Source of the DNA: an uncultured Ferrovibrio sp. | GTDB lineage: Bacteria > Pseudomonadota > Alphaproteobacteria > Ferrovibrionales > Ferrovibrionaceae | Length of the DNA: 64,000 nt | NCBI RefSeq assembly: GCF_937960835.1 | Contig: NZ_CALGPC010000002.1 | Location: 62,001 to 126,000, forward strand | Direction of reading: 5' to 3' | Shown: in pieces, positions 46,696 to 56,553 of the stretch | How the letters are laid out: each line of letters starts with the position of its first letter | How positions within the stretch are numbered: the stretch's first letter is position 1 | Notes under the pieces: model-generated | Databases searched by the model: none | Seen by the model: only the letters and a program-made list of their open reading frames with translations | What the model was told of the DNA's origin: nothing | Translations under genes and position numbers: made by a program

Positions 46696-47157
46696 TCACG
46701 CCGTCTTCATCGAAGCATCCAACGGATGCTGTACCCGGAAGCCGAGCTGCAGTCGGTTCCAGGTATTGATCGCCGATCAGCAAAGTGAGGTTGACCAGTT
46801 CGGCATCGCTGAACTGAGCCTTCGCCAGATCGTGATCGGCATCCGGCGCTCCGGTCTGTGCCAGCGGGGTCAGCGCTTCCGTCCAGGCAAGGGCCGCGCG
46901 CTCGCAGTCGCTGTATAGCGGGCTCTCGCGCCAGGCGTTCAGCATGTATAGCCGCATTTCGCTTGCGCCCTGCTTGCGTGCATCGGTGGCATGCATATGG
47001 ATGCAGAAGGCGCATCCATTGATCTGCGATGCACGCAGCTTCACAAGATGCCGGAGGCTTTCCTCCAGGCCGCTTTTGGCCAGGGCGTTTTCCAGCGCCA
47101 TCATCGCCTTGATGGGTTCCGGGGCGAGCTTGATATGGTCTTTCAATCGGGGGGCAT
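46696..47157 (-). pseudogene. AhpD-like carboxymuconolactone decarboxylase-family gene with two frameshifts
   Basis: The coding sense is LKLRASQINGCAFCIHMHATDA...YMLNAWRESPLYSDCERAALAWTEALT, an AhpD-type protein with the CxxC redox motif. Two indels break it. Near the start, ATG at 47157 runs into a stop because the C6 run (47149-47154) has one base too few; a seven-C run would read MPPRLKDHIKLAPEP. At about 46768-46775 the reading shifts again; a normal C-terminus (INTWNRLQLGFRVQHPLD) is found in the next frame ending at TGA 46696. It may be a real pseudogene or sequencing errors at homopolymers. A TTG at 47146 could start the middle part. Confidence 0.75.
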
Positions 47158-47383
47158 GGCTTCTCCAGTGGGTGTTATTTTGGCCTTCACGGATCCATGA
47201 CGGTTCACAGGGCGGGTTTGTGTCGCACCGCCCAGCCCCGTTCCGGCGGTTGCCGTCAGGGAAGGGCGGGATGACAGTTTTGAGACCGAGAGGCATGGGT
47301 ATGCGAGGCCGTTGTGTACCCCTTCGGCGGGCGTTACACTCCATCGCTTTCCAGTGCTTTGGACCCTGGTCCGGAAGGAGCAT

Positions 47384-48927
47384 ATGAGCTGGGAAGCCGA
47401 GATCGCCGAACTCCGGCGCCGTGAGGAACTCGCTCGCCGCATGGGCGGAGCGGAGAAGGTCAAACGCCAGCATGACGGTGGCAAGCTGACGGTGCGCGAA
47501 CGCATCGACCGTCTGCTCGATGCTGGCACTTTTCATGAGATCGGCGCCATCGCCGGACGCGGCCAGTACGACGCCAACGGCGATCTGGTCGATTTCAGCC
47601 CCACCAATTTCGTTTTCGGCCGTGGTCGGATCAACGGCCGGCCGGTCGTAGTCGGTGGCGATGACTTCACCGTCCGCGGCGGAGCGGCCGATGCCTCGAT
47701 CTGGCAGAAACAGGTTCATGCCGAACAGATGGCGCGCGAGCTGCGTATTCCCATGATTCGGCTGGTCGATGGCACGGGCGGCGGCGGTTCGGTGAAGTCC
47801 CTGGATATGGACGGCCGCACCTATGTTCCCATGATGCCGGGCTGGGATCATGTGGTGGCGAATCTCAGCACGGTTCCGGTGGTGTCGCTGGCGCTTGGCT
47901 CTGTGGCGGGATTAGGCGCAGCGCGCGCTGTCAGCAGCCATCTTTGCGTGATGGTCGAAGGCATCTCGCAGATGTTCATCGCCGGTCCGCCGGTAGTAGC
48001 CCGCACCGGCGTGCAGATGACCAAGGAGGAACTGGGCGGCGCCGAAATCCATATGCGTGCGGGTGCGGCCGATCTGTCCGTGGCGACGGAGGATGAGGCG
48101 TTTGAGGCGGCGCGGCGCTTCCTGTCCTATCTGCCGCAATCGGTCTACGACTTGCCGCCGCGCGTCACGCCGCAGGATGACGTCAATCGGCGCGAAGAGA
48201 AGCTTCTTTCCATCGTGCCGCGCGACCGGCGGCGTGTCTACAAGATGCGTGACATCCTCGACATGACGTTGGATGCCGGCAGCTTCTTCGAGATCGGCCG
48301 CCTGTATGGCCGCTCGGTGATCACCGGACTGGCGCGGCTGGATGGCTGGCCCGTCGCGGTGCTGGCCAGCGATCCCTATCATTATGGCGGCGGCTGGACG
48401 GCGGATTCCTCGCACAAGATCACGCGCTTCGTCGACCTGGCCGAGACCTTTCATCTGCCGGTCGTGCATTTCGTCGATATTCCCGGTTTCCTGATTGGAC
48501 CGGAGGCCGAACAGGCCGGCACCATCCGGCATGGCGCGCGGGCGCTAGCGGCGGTGTATCAGGCGACTGTGCCCTGGTGCTCGATCATCGTACGCAAGGC
48601 TTTCGGCGTCGCCGGTGCCGGGCATTCCAATCACGCACGGCTGCACTATCGTTATGCTTGGCCCTCGGGCGACTGGGGGAGCCTGCCGCTTGAGGGCGGC
48701 ATCGAGGCAGCTTACCGCGCCGAACTGGAGAAAGCCGACGATCCAGCCGCTCTGCTCAAGCAGATCGAGGACCGCCTGAACAAGGTGCGCTCGCCATTCC
48801 GAACGGCCGAGGCCTTCCTGGTGGAAGAGATCATCGATCCGCGCGACACACGCCCGCTGCTTTGCGAATTTGCCAATCTGGCCGCGCCACTGCGGCGGCC
48901 GGGTGTTCCAACCTTCGGGTACAGACC

Positions 48928-48931
<4 letters not shown>
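47384..48931 (+). CDS. Acyl-CoA carboxylase, carboxyltransferase beta subunit (propionyl-CoA carboxylase-like)
   Basis: 515 residues from ATG 47384, with AAGGAG close upstream. The two crotonase-like carboxyltransferase domains are clear: LTVRERIDRLLDAGTFHEIG at the start of the first, MIRLVDGTGGGGSVKSL, and FVDIPGFLIGPEAEQAGTIRHGA and IIVRKAFGVAGAGHSNH in the second. It transfers CO2 from carboxybiotin to an acyl-CoA, commonly propionyl-CoA or methylcrotonyl-CoA. The biotin-carboxylase partner is not adjacent. Its stop overlaps the start of the URC1-like gene by 4 bases, linking it to the uracil-degradation set. Confidence 0.9.
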
Positions 48932-50217
<1,286 letters not shown>

Positions 50218-50222
50218 CAAAC

Positions 50223-51461
50223 TTGGGTAATCTGAATGATCCGGCGCAGGCGGTAGCCTGGCTGCGTTCGCCGGAAGCAATTCGCGCGCGTTGTCATGAA
50301 CTGCTGGCGCTCGGCGAGCGAGATGCTCTGCCGAATTTCCACGTCCATTTCGACGCCATGCCGGCGGCGGCGGACTATGTCGCAAAGGTGATCCGGGAGA
50401 ACTATCCGACCCTGGAGATTCCCTATCACGCGCGGTGGCGTCACTTCGCCGCTGGCGGCATTGATCGCTGGGGCAAGCTGGCTGCTGAATTGAAGGATGT
50501 CGATCAGGACGAAATCGCCCGCATCCGCTTCGATCTCTGCGTTACCAGCGTGTTGCTGGATGCTGGCGCAGGTCCGGACTGGAAATACGCCGAGGCCGAA
50601 ACGGGGCAGACGATCGCACGTTCGGAAGGTCTGGCTGTCGCCAGCCTGCATGCCTTCCGCAGTGGGCTTTTCTCAGGCGACAGGGCGCAGCCTTTGCGCG
50701 CTGATGCGGCCGGACTTTGTCCGATCCCGCCTAACGCCATCGAAAAGGCGTTCCAGGTGACCGAGAAGAATCCGCTGGTCGGCGTCGAAGGCCGCGCCGC
50801 CCTGATGCGTAATCTCGGCGCTGCCCTGAAGGCGCGGCCGGATCTGTTCGGCCGCGATGCCCGCATCGGCGGCCTCTATGACTACCTGAGGCGCCAGGCG
50901 CAAGACGGCAAGCTGCCGGCGCGTACCATCCTGTCGGCTGTGCTGGATGGTTTCGGGCCGATCTGGCCTTCGCGTATGACCATGGATGGCGTCAATCTGG
51001 GCGACGTCTGGCGGCACCGGGGCATCGTCAGCGGCGACCTGACCTCTGGCTTGGTGCCATTCCATAAACTATCGCAATGGCTGACCTACTCGCTGGTCGA
51101 GATATTCGAGGATGCAGGCATTGCAATCACCGGCCTCGATGACCTCACCGGCCTGCCCGAATATCGCAATGGCGGGCTGTTCCTCGATCTGGGGGTGCTC
51201 AGTCTGCGCCATGAGGCTTTGGGGCAGTTCGCCCTTCCGGTGGAAGACGAGGCAGTGGTGGAGTGGCGGGCATTGACGCTGGCGCTGCTGGATCGTATCG
51301 CCGATCGGGTGCGCGAGCGCCTGGGCAAGACCAAAGCCGAAATGCCGCTGGCGCGCATTCTGGAAGGCGGTACCTGGGCGGCAGGCCGCAAGATCGCCCG
51401 CGAGAAGCGTCCCGATGGCGGGCCGCCCTTGCGAGTGGTCAGCGACGGCACGGTTTTCTGA
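50223..51461 (+). CDS. URC4/urg3-like protein (DUF1688)
   Basis: 412 residues. It begins NDPAQAVAWLRSPEAIRARC and has the DUF1688 pattern NFHVHFDAMPAAADYVAKVI and YPTLEIPYHARWRHFAAGGIDRW, followed by RFDLCVTSVLLDAGAGPDWKY. Members of this family were found in the URC uracil-degradation pathway, where URC4 is essential but its exact reaction is unsettled. The gene follows the URC1-like gene by 5 bases and is followed by upp after 25 bases, the expected companion set. The start is TTG at 50223 or nearby. Confidence 0.88.
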   Translation: MGNLNDPAQAVAWLRSPEAIRARCHELLALGERDALPNFHVHFDAMPAAADYVAKVIRENYPTLEIPYHARWRHFAAGGIDRWGKLAAELKDVDQDEIARIRFDLCVTSVLLDAGAGPDWKYAEAETGQTIARSEGLAVASLHAFRSGLFSGDRAQPLRADAAGLCPIPPNAIEKAFQVTEKNPLVGVEGRAALMRNLGAALKARPDLFGRDARIGGLYDYLRRQAQDGKLPARTILSAVLDGFGPIWPSRMTMDGVNLGDVWRHRGIVSGDLTSGLVPFHKLSQWLTYSLVEIFEDAGIAITGLDDLTGLPEYRNGGLFLDLGVLSLRHEALGQFALPVEDEAVVEWRALTLALLDRIADRVRERLGKTKAEMPLARILEGGTWAAGRKIAREKRPDGGPPLRVVSDGTVF

Positions 51462-51486
51462 TATCAGTAGCGGGGGACATTAATCC

Positions 51487-52125
51487 ATGAACGCCTTTCC
51501 GAACGTCACGGTTGTCAGCCACCCTCTGGTGCAGCACAAGCTGACACTGCTCCGCCGCAAGGAGGTATCGACGGCTGAATTCCGCCGCCTCGTCCGCGAA
51601 CTGAGCCTGCTGCTGGCCTATGAGGTTACCCGCGACCTGCCGCTGGAAAAGACCGATATCGAAACCCCGCTGGAGCCGATGAAGGCGCCGCTGCTTTCGG
51701 GCAAGAAGCTGTGCTTCGTGTCCATCCTGCGCGCCGGCAACGGCATCCTGGACGGCATGCTCGATCTGGTCCCCTCGGCCCGCGTCGGTCATATCGGCCT
51801 TTATCGCGATCCCGAAACCCTGGTGCCGGTCGAGTATTACCTGAAGCTGCCCGACGATATCCGGGAGCGCTTAGTGATCGTCGTCGATCCGATGCTGGCG
51901 ACTGGCCATTCCGCCGCGGCGGCCGTGCAGCGGATCAAGGAGGCGGGGGCAACCCAGATCAAGTTCGTCTGCCTGCTGACGGTCCCGGAGGGGCTGCGGG
52001 TGATGTACGACAATCATCCCGACGTGCCGGTCTTCACCTGCGCCGTGGACCGCCAGCTGGATGATCATGGCTATATCCGCCCTGGTCTGGGTGATGCCGG
52101 CGACCGGATCTACGGCACCAAATGA
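51487..52125 (+). CDS. upp: Uracil phosphoribosyltransferase
   Basis: 212 residues. The PRPP loop is VIVVDPMLATGHSAAAAV; ISILRAG-type motif SILRAGNGILDGML and the C-terminal ATDRQLDDHGYIRPGLGDAGDR-like segment (seen as AVDRQLDDHGYI and PGLGDAGDR) bind uracil. It converts uracil plus PRPP to UMP. In the URC pathway the same activity is URC6 and feeds the first nucleotide step, so here it may serve catabolism rather than only salvage. It is the last gene of the cluster. Confidence 0.95.
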   Translation: MNAFPNVTVVSHPLVQHKLTLLRRKEVSTAEFRRLVRELSLLLAYEVTRDLPLEKTDIETPLEPMKAPLLSGKKLCFVSILRAGNGILDGMLDLVPSARVGHIGLYRDPETLVPVEYYLKLPDDIRERLVIVVDPMLATGHSAAAAVQRIKEAGATQIKFVCLLTVPEGLRVMYDNHPDVPVFTCAVDRQLDDHGYIRPGLGDAGDRIYGTK

Positions 52126-52224
52126 TGGCTGAAATAAAGCCTTTCGTATCCGTCATCACAGCGTAACAAAGCGGCCTGGGGCATATTCGGCGCAATCCGA
52201 AAAAGTTTCCCTTGGAGCCATGTC

Positions 52225-52866
52225 ATGGCCGCTCTTTTCCTTCGACGCGCTTTGCGCGTAACGCTTACGCTTGCTACCGCCGCCATCGCGGGCGTCGCCG
52301 CCCATAGCTGGGCGGCTTCTGACACCTTCGATCAGTCGGGCGATATCCAGCCGGTGGCTGCCTCCGTGGCGCCGCCGCGCATCGTCGGCCAGGAATCACG
52401 GCTCGGCCGCCCGGTGGCTCTGGGCAGCCGGATCGCCAGTGGACCGGGCTCGGGTCTGAAATTCACGCTGAACGACCGCTCGACGGTGATCATCGGCCCG
52501 AATAGTGCAATCAGCGTCGACGAGTTTGCCGCTGACCGGGTCGTGCTGCGGCTCGAGCGCGGCAGCTTCTATGTCGACTCCGCCAACCCCGGTAGCCTGT
52601 ATCTCGTCCTGCCGACCGGGACGGTGACAGTAAAGGCTTCCACCGTGGCGGGCCGGATTGGCCCGAACGGGACCGAGATCGCTCTTCTTAGCGTCGGCCG
52701 CGCCGAGGTGATGGGCTTCGGCGGCTATGGCGTTCGCCTCGACCAGCCCGGCGAGGCGACTCGCATCATCGGCCTGGGTGCGCCGACCCAGCCGTCGCTG
52801 CTCTCGCCGCAGCGACTGCAGGACTATGTCGGCCTGGCGGGGCAGGTTGCGCTGCTGCAGCACTGA
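52225..52866 (+). CDS. FecR-domain exported protein
   Basis: 213 residues with a signal peptide (LTLATAAIAGVAAHSWAA). The FecR-like beta domain is seen in RPVALGSRIASGPGSGLKFTL, STVIIGPNSAISVDEF and VLRLERGSFYVDS, with VRAMGRIG-like repeats to AGRIGPNGTEIALLSVGRAEV. FecR proteins can be anti-sigma-type sensors of TonB receptors, but stand-alone exported ones are common with unknown roles. No sigma factor or TonB receptor gene is adjacent. It ends with its own strong terminator. Confidence 0.82.
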   Translation: MAALFLRRALRVTLTLATAAIAGVAAHSWAASDTFDQSGDIQPVAASVAPPRIVGQESRLGRPVALGSRIASGPGSGLKFTLNDRSTVIIGPNSAISVDEFAADRVVLRLERGSFYVDSANPGSLYLVLPTGTVTVKASTVAGRIGPNGTEIALLSVGRAEVMGFGGYGVRLDQPGEATRIIGLGAPTQPSLLSPQRLQDYVGLAGQVALLQH

Positions 52867-52999
52867 CCTCGTCCGGACCGCCCTAGGCGAGTCGCGCGCT
52901 CCGGGGGCGTCCGCGAGCGCGGTGACCTGCAGAGGAGTCCTAAAAGCGGGTGTTCCCGTGCTTCTGCCAGACTGTCGACACTTTTCGGCTGACTGATAG

Positions 53000-53027
53000 A
53001 AAAGCCGCATGAAATGCGGCTTTTTTT
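53000..53027 (+). terminator. Strong Rho-independent terminator after the FecR gene
   Basis: GCCGCAT-GAA-ATGCGGC stem (arms 53004-53010 and 53014-53020), flanked by AAA/TTT pairs and followed by a run of seven T. Confidence 0.92.
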
Positions 53028-53039
53028 GCATCTTGAACT

Positions 53040-53190
53040 TCCGGGGTGGCGGGGGGCGTGACCCCCGGGACACGGTAGCTGCAAAAAAAATCGTCAGGGG
53101 GGCGATTTCCTATTGCAATAGGGGGGGGATGCTGTAAATACGGCCCCATTGACGCACCCGCACGTGCCGATGGCCCCTGGCAGGTTATGC
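53040..53190. other. G-rich spacer with homopolymer tracts upstream of speF leader
   Basis: This stretch contains G6 and G6 blocks with C5 partners (about 53050-53065), A8 (about 53083-53091), then the palindrome TATTGCAATA (53111-53120) immediately followed by G8 (53121-53128). It probably carries the promoter of the ornithine decarboxylase operon; no clear -35/-10 pair can be assigned. The tracts are unusual for the window. Confidence 0.5.
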
Positions 53191-53194
53191 AACG

Positions 53195-53267
53195 ACGAAC
53201 GCGTCTCTTTTGGTGGCACAGCTAAACGGTTGTGCCGGTTCAGAGCCGGTCCGAGAGGGAGGTTTCG
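53195..53267 (+). ncRNA. speF leader RNA (alphaproteobacterial ornithine decarboxylase 5' element)
   Basis: The leader can fold into an outer helix (53204-53213 with 53251-53260, including G-U pairs) whose 3' arm covers most of the GGGAGG ribosome-binding site, and an inner GGCACA/TGTGCC hairpin (53215-53220 and 53231-53236), with a CCGGTT/AGCCGG hairpin (53235-53240 and 53244-53249) as a competing or stacked fold. Position directly before an ornithine decarboxylase gene, lineage and this SD-sequestering layout match the speF motif known from alphaproteobacteria, a presumed translational control element. Confidence 0.75.
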
Positions 53268-54476
53268 ATGCTTGCTGCAGCCAAGGACGGCCGCACGACG
53301 AACCGTCTTCGACGTGAACAGTCGAAGCGAGTAGAGCTGGGTCAGATCACCCCCAAGATGCAGAAGTTCCTCGCCGAGGCGAAGGATCGTGATCCGTTCC
53401 TCGTCGTCGACGTGGACGTGGTGGAGCACAACTACCTCGAACTGCGGCGCTTGCTGCCGCTGGCGCGGATTTTCTACGCCACCAAGGCCAACCCGGCTGC
53501 CGAGATCGTGCGCCGGCTGGTCAAGCTCGGCTCCAGCTTCGACGTCGCCTCTCCGGGCGAGATCGAGCTCTGCCTGAAGGAGGGCGTGACCCCGGACCGC
53601 ATCTCCTACGGTTCGACCATCAAGAAGAAGAGCGACATCGCCTGGGCCTATGAGCGCGGCGTGCGGCTTTATGCCTTCGATTCGATTGCCGAACTGGAAA
53701 AGCTGGCGGCTGCCGCTCCGGGTGCGCAGGTTTTTTGCCGGGTGCTGATGGAGTGCGATGGCGCCGAATGGCCGCTGTCGAAGAAATTCGGCTGCTCGCC
53801 CCGCATGGCGGCTGACCTGCTGGTCAAGGCGCGCGATCTCGGCCTCGACCCGTATGGCATCTCCTTCCATGTCGGCTCGCAGCAGACCGATCTGAAGCAG
53901 TGGGACAAGGCGGTCGCTCAGGTGGCCCAGATGTTCACCATCCTGCAGGAATCGGATGTGGACCTGCGGATGATCAATCTCGGCGGCGGTTTCCCGGCGC
54001 GCTATCGCTCGGACGTGCCCGCGCTGGAGGCCTATGCCGAAGCGATCAGTCAGGCGATGACCAAGCATTTCGGCAACAATTTGCCGGAAATGATCATCGA
54101 GCCGGGCCGTGGCCTCGTGGGCGATGCCGGTGTGATCCAGGCCGAGGTGGTGCTGATCTCGAAGAAGGACTACGACGACGACCGTCGTTGGGTCTATCTC
54201 GACATCGGCAAGTTCTCGGGTCTGGCCGAGACGATGGATGAGGCGATCAAGTACCGCATCATCACGCCGCATGACGGCGGGCCGACCGGTCCGGTTTCTA
54301 TCGCCGGCCCGACCTGCGACAGCGTCGATACTCTGTACGAGAAGGCGGATTACCAGATGCCGCTGGATCTCGAAGTGGGCGACAAGATCCTGATCCTGTC
54401 CGCCGGAGCGTACACGACGACCTATTCGTCGGTGGGCTTCAATGGCTTCCCGCCGTTGAAGAGCTACTGCATCTGA
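53268..54476 (+). CDS. speF: Ornithine decarboxylase (PLP alanine-racemase fold, group IV)
   Basis: 402 residues from ATG 53268, five bases after GGGAGG. PLP lysine is Lys73 in FYATKANPAAEIV. FHVGSQQTD, INLGGGFPARY, and PGRGLVGDAG form the PLP and substrate site, and GPTCDSVDTLYEK holds the catalytic Cys-Asp pair of the eukaryotic-like fold. It decarboxylates ornithine to putrescine. Some family members are lysine/ornithine decarboxylases and bifunctional use cannot be excluded. The speF leader regulates it, and a terminator follows. PotFGHI in this window imports the same product class. Confidence 0.94.
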   Translation: MLAAAKDGRTTNRLRREQSKRVELGQITPKMQKFLAEAKDRDPFLVVDVDVVEHNYLELRRLLPLARIFYATKANPAAEIVRRLVKLGSSFDVASPGEIELCLKEGVTPDRISYGSTIKKKSDIAWAYERGVRLYAFDSIAELEKLAAAAPGAQVFCRVLMECDGAEWPLSKKFGCSPRMAADLLVKARDLGLDPYGISFHVGSQQTDLKQWDKAVAQVAQMFTILQESDVDLRMINLGGGFPARYRSDVPALEAYAEAISQAMTKHFGNNLPEMIIEPGRGLVGDAGVIQAEVVLISKKDYDDDRRWVYLDIGKFSGLAETMDEAIKYRIITPHDGGPTGPVSIAGPTCDSVDTLYEKADYQMPLDLEVGDKILILSAGAYTTTYSSVGFNGFPPLKSYCI

Positions 54477-54503
54477 TAGGTCGGCGGGTTCCGAGCGGGT
54501 TAC

Positions 54504-54535
54504 AAAGGCCGGCGGCGCAAGCTGCCGGCCTTTTT
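54504..54535 (+). terminator. Rho-independent terminator of speF
   Basis: A 13-bp stem (arms 54504-54516 and 54521-54533) with a GCAA tetraloop and a T5 run inside the 3' edge; 28 bases after the decarboxylase stop. Confidence 0.93.
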
Positions 54536-54540
54536 GTTGG

Positions 54541-54837
54541 TACTCCATACTACTGGAATGAGGATCCAAGCTTCGGCAAACCTAGCACTGGTTAGTCCGA
54601 TCAGCTTGATCTGGAGCAGCCATTTACGGGTTTTCTGTTGCGGGCTGGCAGCGCCTATGTGACAACTTCTGCGCCCATAAAAACGCGTAAAACGAGAAAA
54701 CAGGTGAAGAATGGGAGGCAGGCAACAGATGCTGGGGGGCCATCGGCTGCGACGCTATCGGTCGCGGTCTGCTGCACCCCAAGCCACCCCATCATTTTTC
54801 CAGTCGGACATCGCAGCGGCACGATGAGAGGGACGCT
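54541..54837. other. Intergenic spacer without a supported gene
   Basis: This 297-base stretch between the speF terminator and the sensor kinase has normal to slightly low G+C and no RNA gene or repeat that I recognise. A 67-codon open frame from 54638 to 54841 overlaps the kinase start by four bases but has no family resemblance. The kinase promoter presumably lies here. Confidence 0.5.
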
Positions 54838-56553
54838 TTGAGCAATCCGCCTTTTGGCGAGGACCGCTTTCTGGCTGCGCTCGGCCGTCATCGCGACGTG
54901 CTGGAGGACGTCGCGCCAGCCGCGCAGCATCCAAGCGCGCTGCTGTCTGAGGCACTGGAGACGATAGGCGAGGGGCTGGCCGTCTGGGACGCCGATACCA
55001 CCCTCGTGCATTTCAATGGCCGGCTTTCCGAATTATTCGGTTTGGCCGCTGGCGATATCCGGCAAGGGCTGTCTGCCAGGGATTTCCTGCGCCTGCTGAT
55101 CGAGCGTGGCGCCCTGACAATCCGTGCGGAAGAGGCTACGGCTTGGATCGACGCCTATATCGACGCGTCGACAAAGGCCGACCGCAAGCAAGAAGTGCGG
55201 TTGACCGATGGCACCTGGCTGAATTTCGACTGGCGGCGTCTGCCTACTGGTGGATACGTCTCCGTCTTTACCGACATTACGCTTCGCAAACGGGCGCAAA
55301 TCCGTCTCCGGCAGGCAGAAGCCAAATACCGCCAGATATTCGACAATGTTCACGAGGGCATCATCCAGGAGACGCCCGAGGGGCGGGTGCTGGCGGTCAA
55401 TCGCGCCGGTGCTGCCATCTTTGGCTTCCATTCGCCAGAAGAGATGCTGGCTACGGTCTTCAATGCCGCCGAGCAGCTCTACGTGAATCCCGAGCGCCGC
55501 GATGAATTGCTCAAGCAGCTTGAGCGGCATGGCGTGGTGCGGGACTTCCGCTCCGAGATGCTGCGGCGCGACGGTTCCAGGATCTGGGTTTCCAAAACCC
55601 TGCGCCGGGTGACCGACGACCGCGGCAACGCGGTGATGATCGAGGGCATGTTCCGTGATATCAGCGCGCAGCGCCGGGCAGAACAGCAGCTCATGATGGC
55701 GAAAGAGCAGGCTGAGGCGGCCAGCCGGGCGAAATCCGATTTCCTTGCGAATATGAGCCATGAGCTGCGCACGCCGCTCAACGCCATTCTCGGTTTTTCC
55801 CAAGTGCTGCTCGATGAGATGATGGGCCCGCTTGGCAGTGAGAAATATCGCGAGTACAGCCGCGACATCGTGGCCAGCGGCGAGCATTTGCTCGCCTTGA
55901 TTAACGATATCCTCGACATGGCCAAGGTCGAATCCGGCATGATGAGCCTGGACGAGGAATGGATCGACCTGAACGAAAGCCTCGATGCCGCCTTGCTGCT
56001 GGTGCGCGAACGGGCCACGGCCCATCGCATCGCGCTGCGCAAGCAGATGCCGACGCCGGCGCCGACCATCTGGGCCGATGCCCGGCGGCTGCGGCAGATC
56101 TGGATCAATCTGCTCAGCAACGCGGTGAAATTCACCCCGCAGGGCGGCGCCGTGGAAATCCGCTGCGATATTCTTCCGGATGGCGGCATAGAAGTGGTTG
56201 TCGCCGATACGGGTATCGGCATACCGGAAGAAGACATCGAACGCGTGCAGCAGCCTTTCAATCAGGTGGCCAGCGCCCTGTCGCGCAGCCATGAGGGGAG
56301 CGGGTTGGGATTGTCGCTATCCCGCAGCCTGATCGAACTGCATGGTGGTGAGCTTCATCTTGCAAGCCAGGTTGGCATCGGCACGACGGTCACGGTCAGC
56401 CTGCCTGCGGAGCGCTGCCGTCCCGGCGCGTTAGCCGGTATGCAGGACCAGCTTGCCGACCGCCCCGCGATCAGCCATGAGGCGCAAGGCTTGAGCGGCG
56501 TCCGCGAGGCGGTAGATGCCACCCAGCCGGGGCCGTCCCTCGCCGCTGACTAG
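54838..56553 (+). CDS. Soluble PAS-domain sensor histidine kinase
   Basis: 571 residues from TTG 54838 (GAGGGA upstream). No transmembrane segment. Two PAS-type domains: residues about 35-150 (LSEALETIGEGLAVWDADTT) and about 160-285 (YRQIFDNVHEGIIQETPEGRVLAVN). HisKA has SHELRTPLNAILGF with His308; the ATPase has NLLSNAVKFT, DTGIGIP and GSGLGLSLSRSL. It is likely a cytoplasmic sensor of small ligands or redox state. No response regulator is adjacent. Residues from about 530 to the end extend over the 3' part of the convergent oxidoreductase gene (123-base overlap) and are unlikely to be conserved. Confidence 0.9.
   Translation: MSNPPFGEDRFLAALGRHRDVLEDVAPAAQHPSALLSEALETIGEGLAVWDADTTLVHFNGRLSELFGLAAGDIRQGLSARDFLRLLIERGALTIRAEEATAWIDAYIDASTKADRKQEVRLTDGTWLNFDWRRLPTGGYVSVFTDITLRKRAQIRLRQAEAKYRQIFDNVHEGIIQETPEGRVLAVNRAGAAIFGFHSPEEMLATVFNAAEQLYVNPERRDELLKQLERHGVVRDFRSEMLRRDGSRIWVSKTLRRVTDDRGNAVMIEGMFRDISAQRRAEQQLMMAKEQAEAASRAKSDFLANMSHELRTPLNAILGFSQVLLDEMMGPLGSEKYREYSRDIVASGEHLLALINDILDMAKVESGMMSLDEEWIDLNESLDAALLLVRERATAHRIALRKQMPTPAPTIWADARRLRQIWINLLSNAVKFTPQGGAVEIRCDILPDGGIEVVVADTGIGIPEEDIERVQQPFNQVASALSRSHEGSGLGLSLSRSLIELHGGELHLASQVGIGTTVTVSLPAERCRPGALAGMQDQLADRPAISHEAQGLSGVREAVDATQPGPSLAAD

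Noticed and set aside
54638..54841. Small 67-codon open frame before the PAS kinase
   Set aside because: No family match, no convincing ribosome-binding site, and composition is not gene-like.
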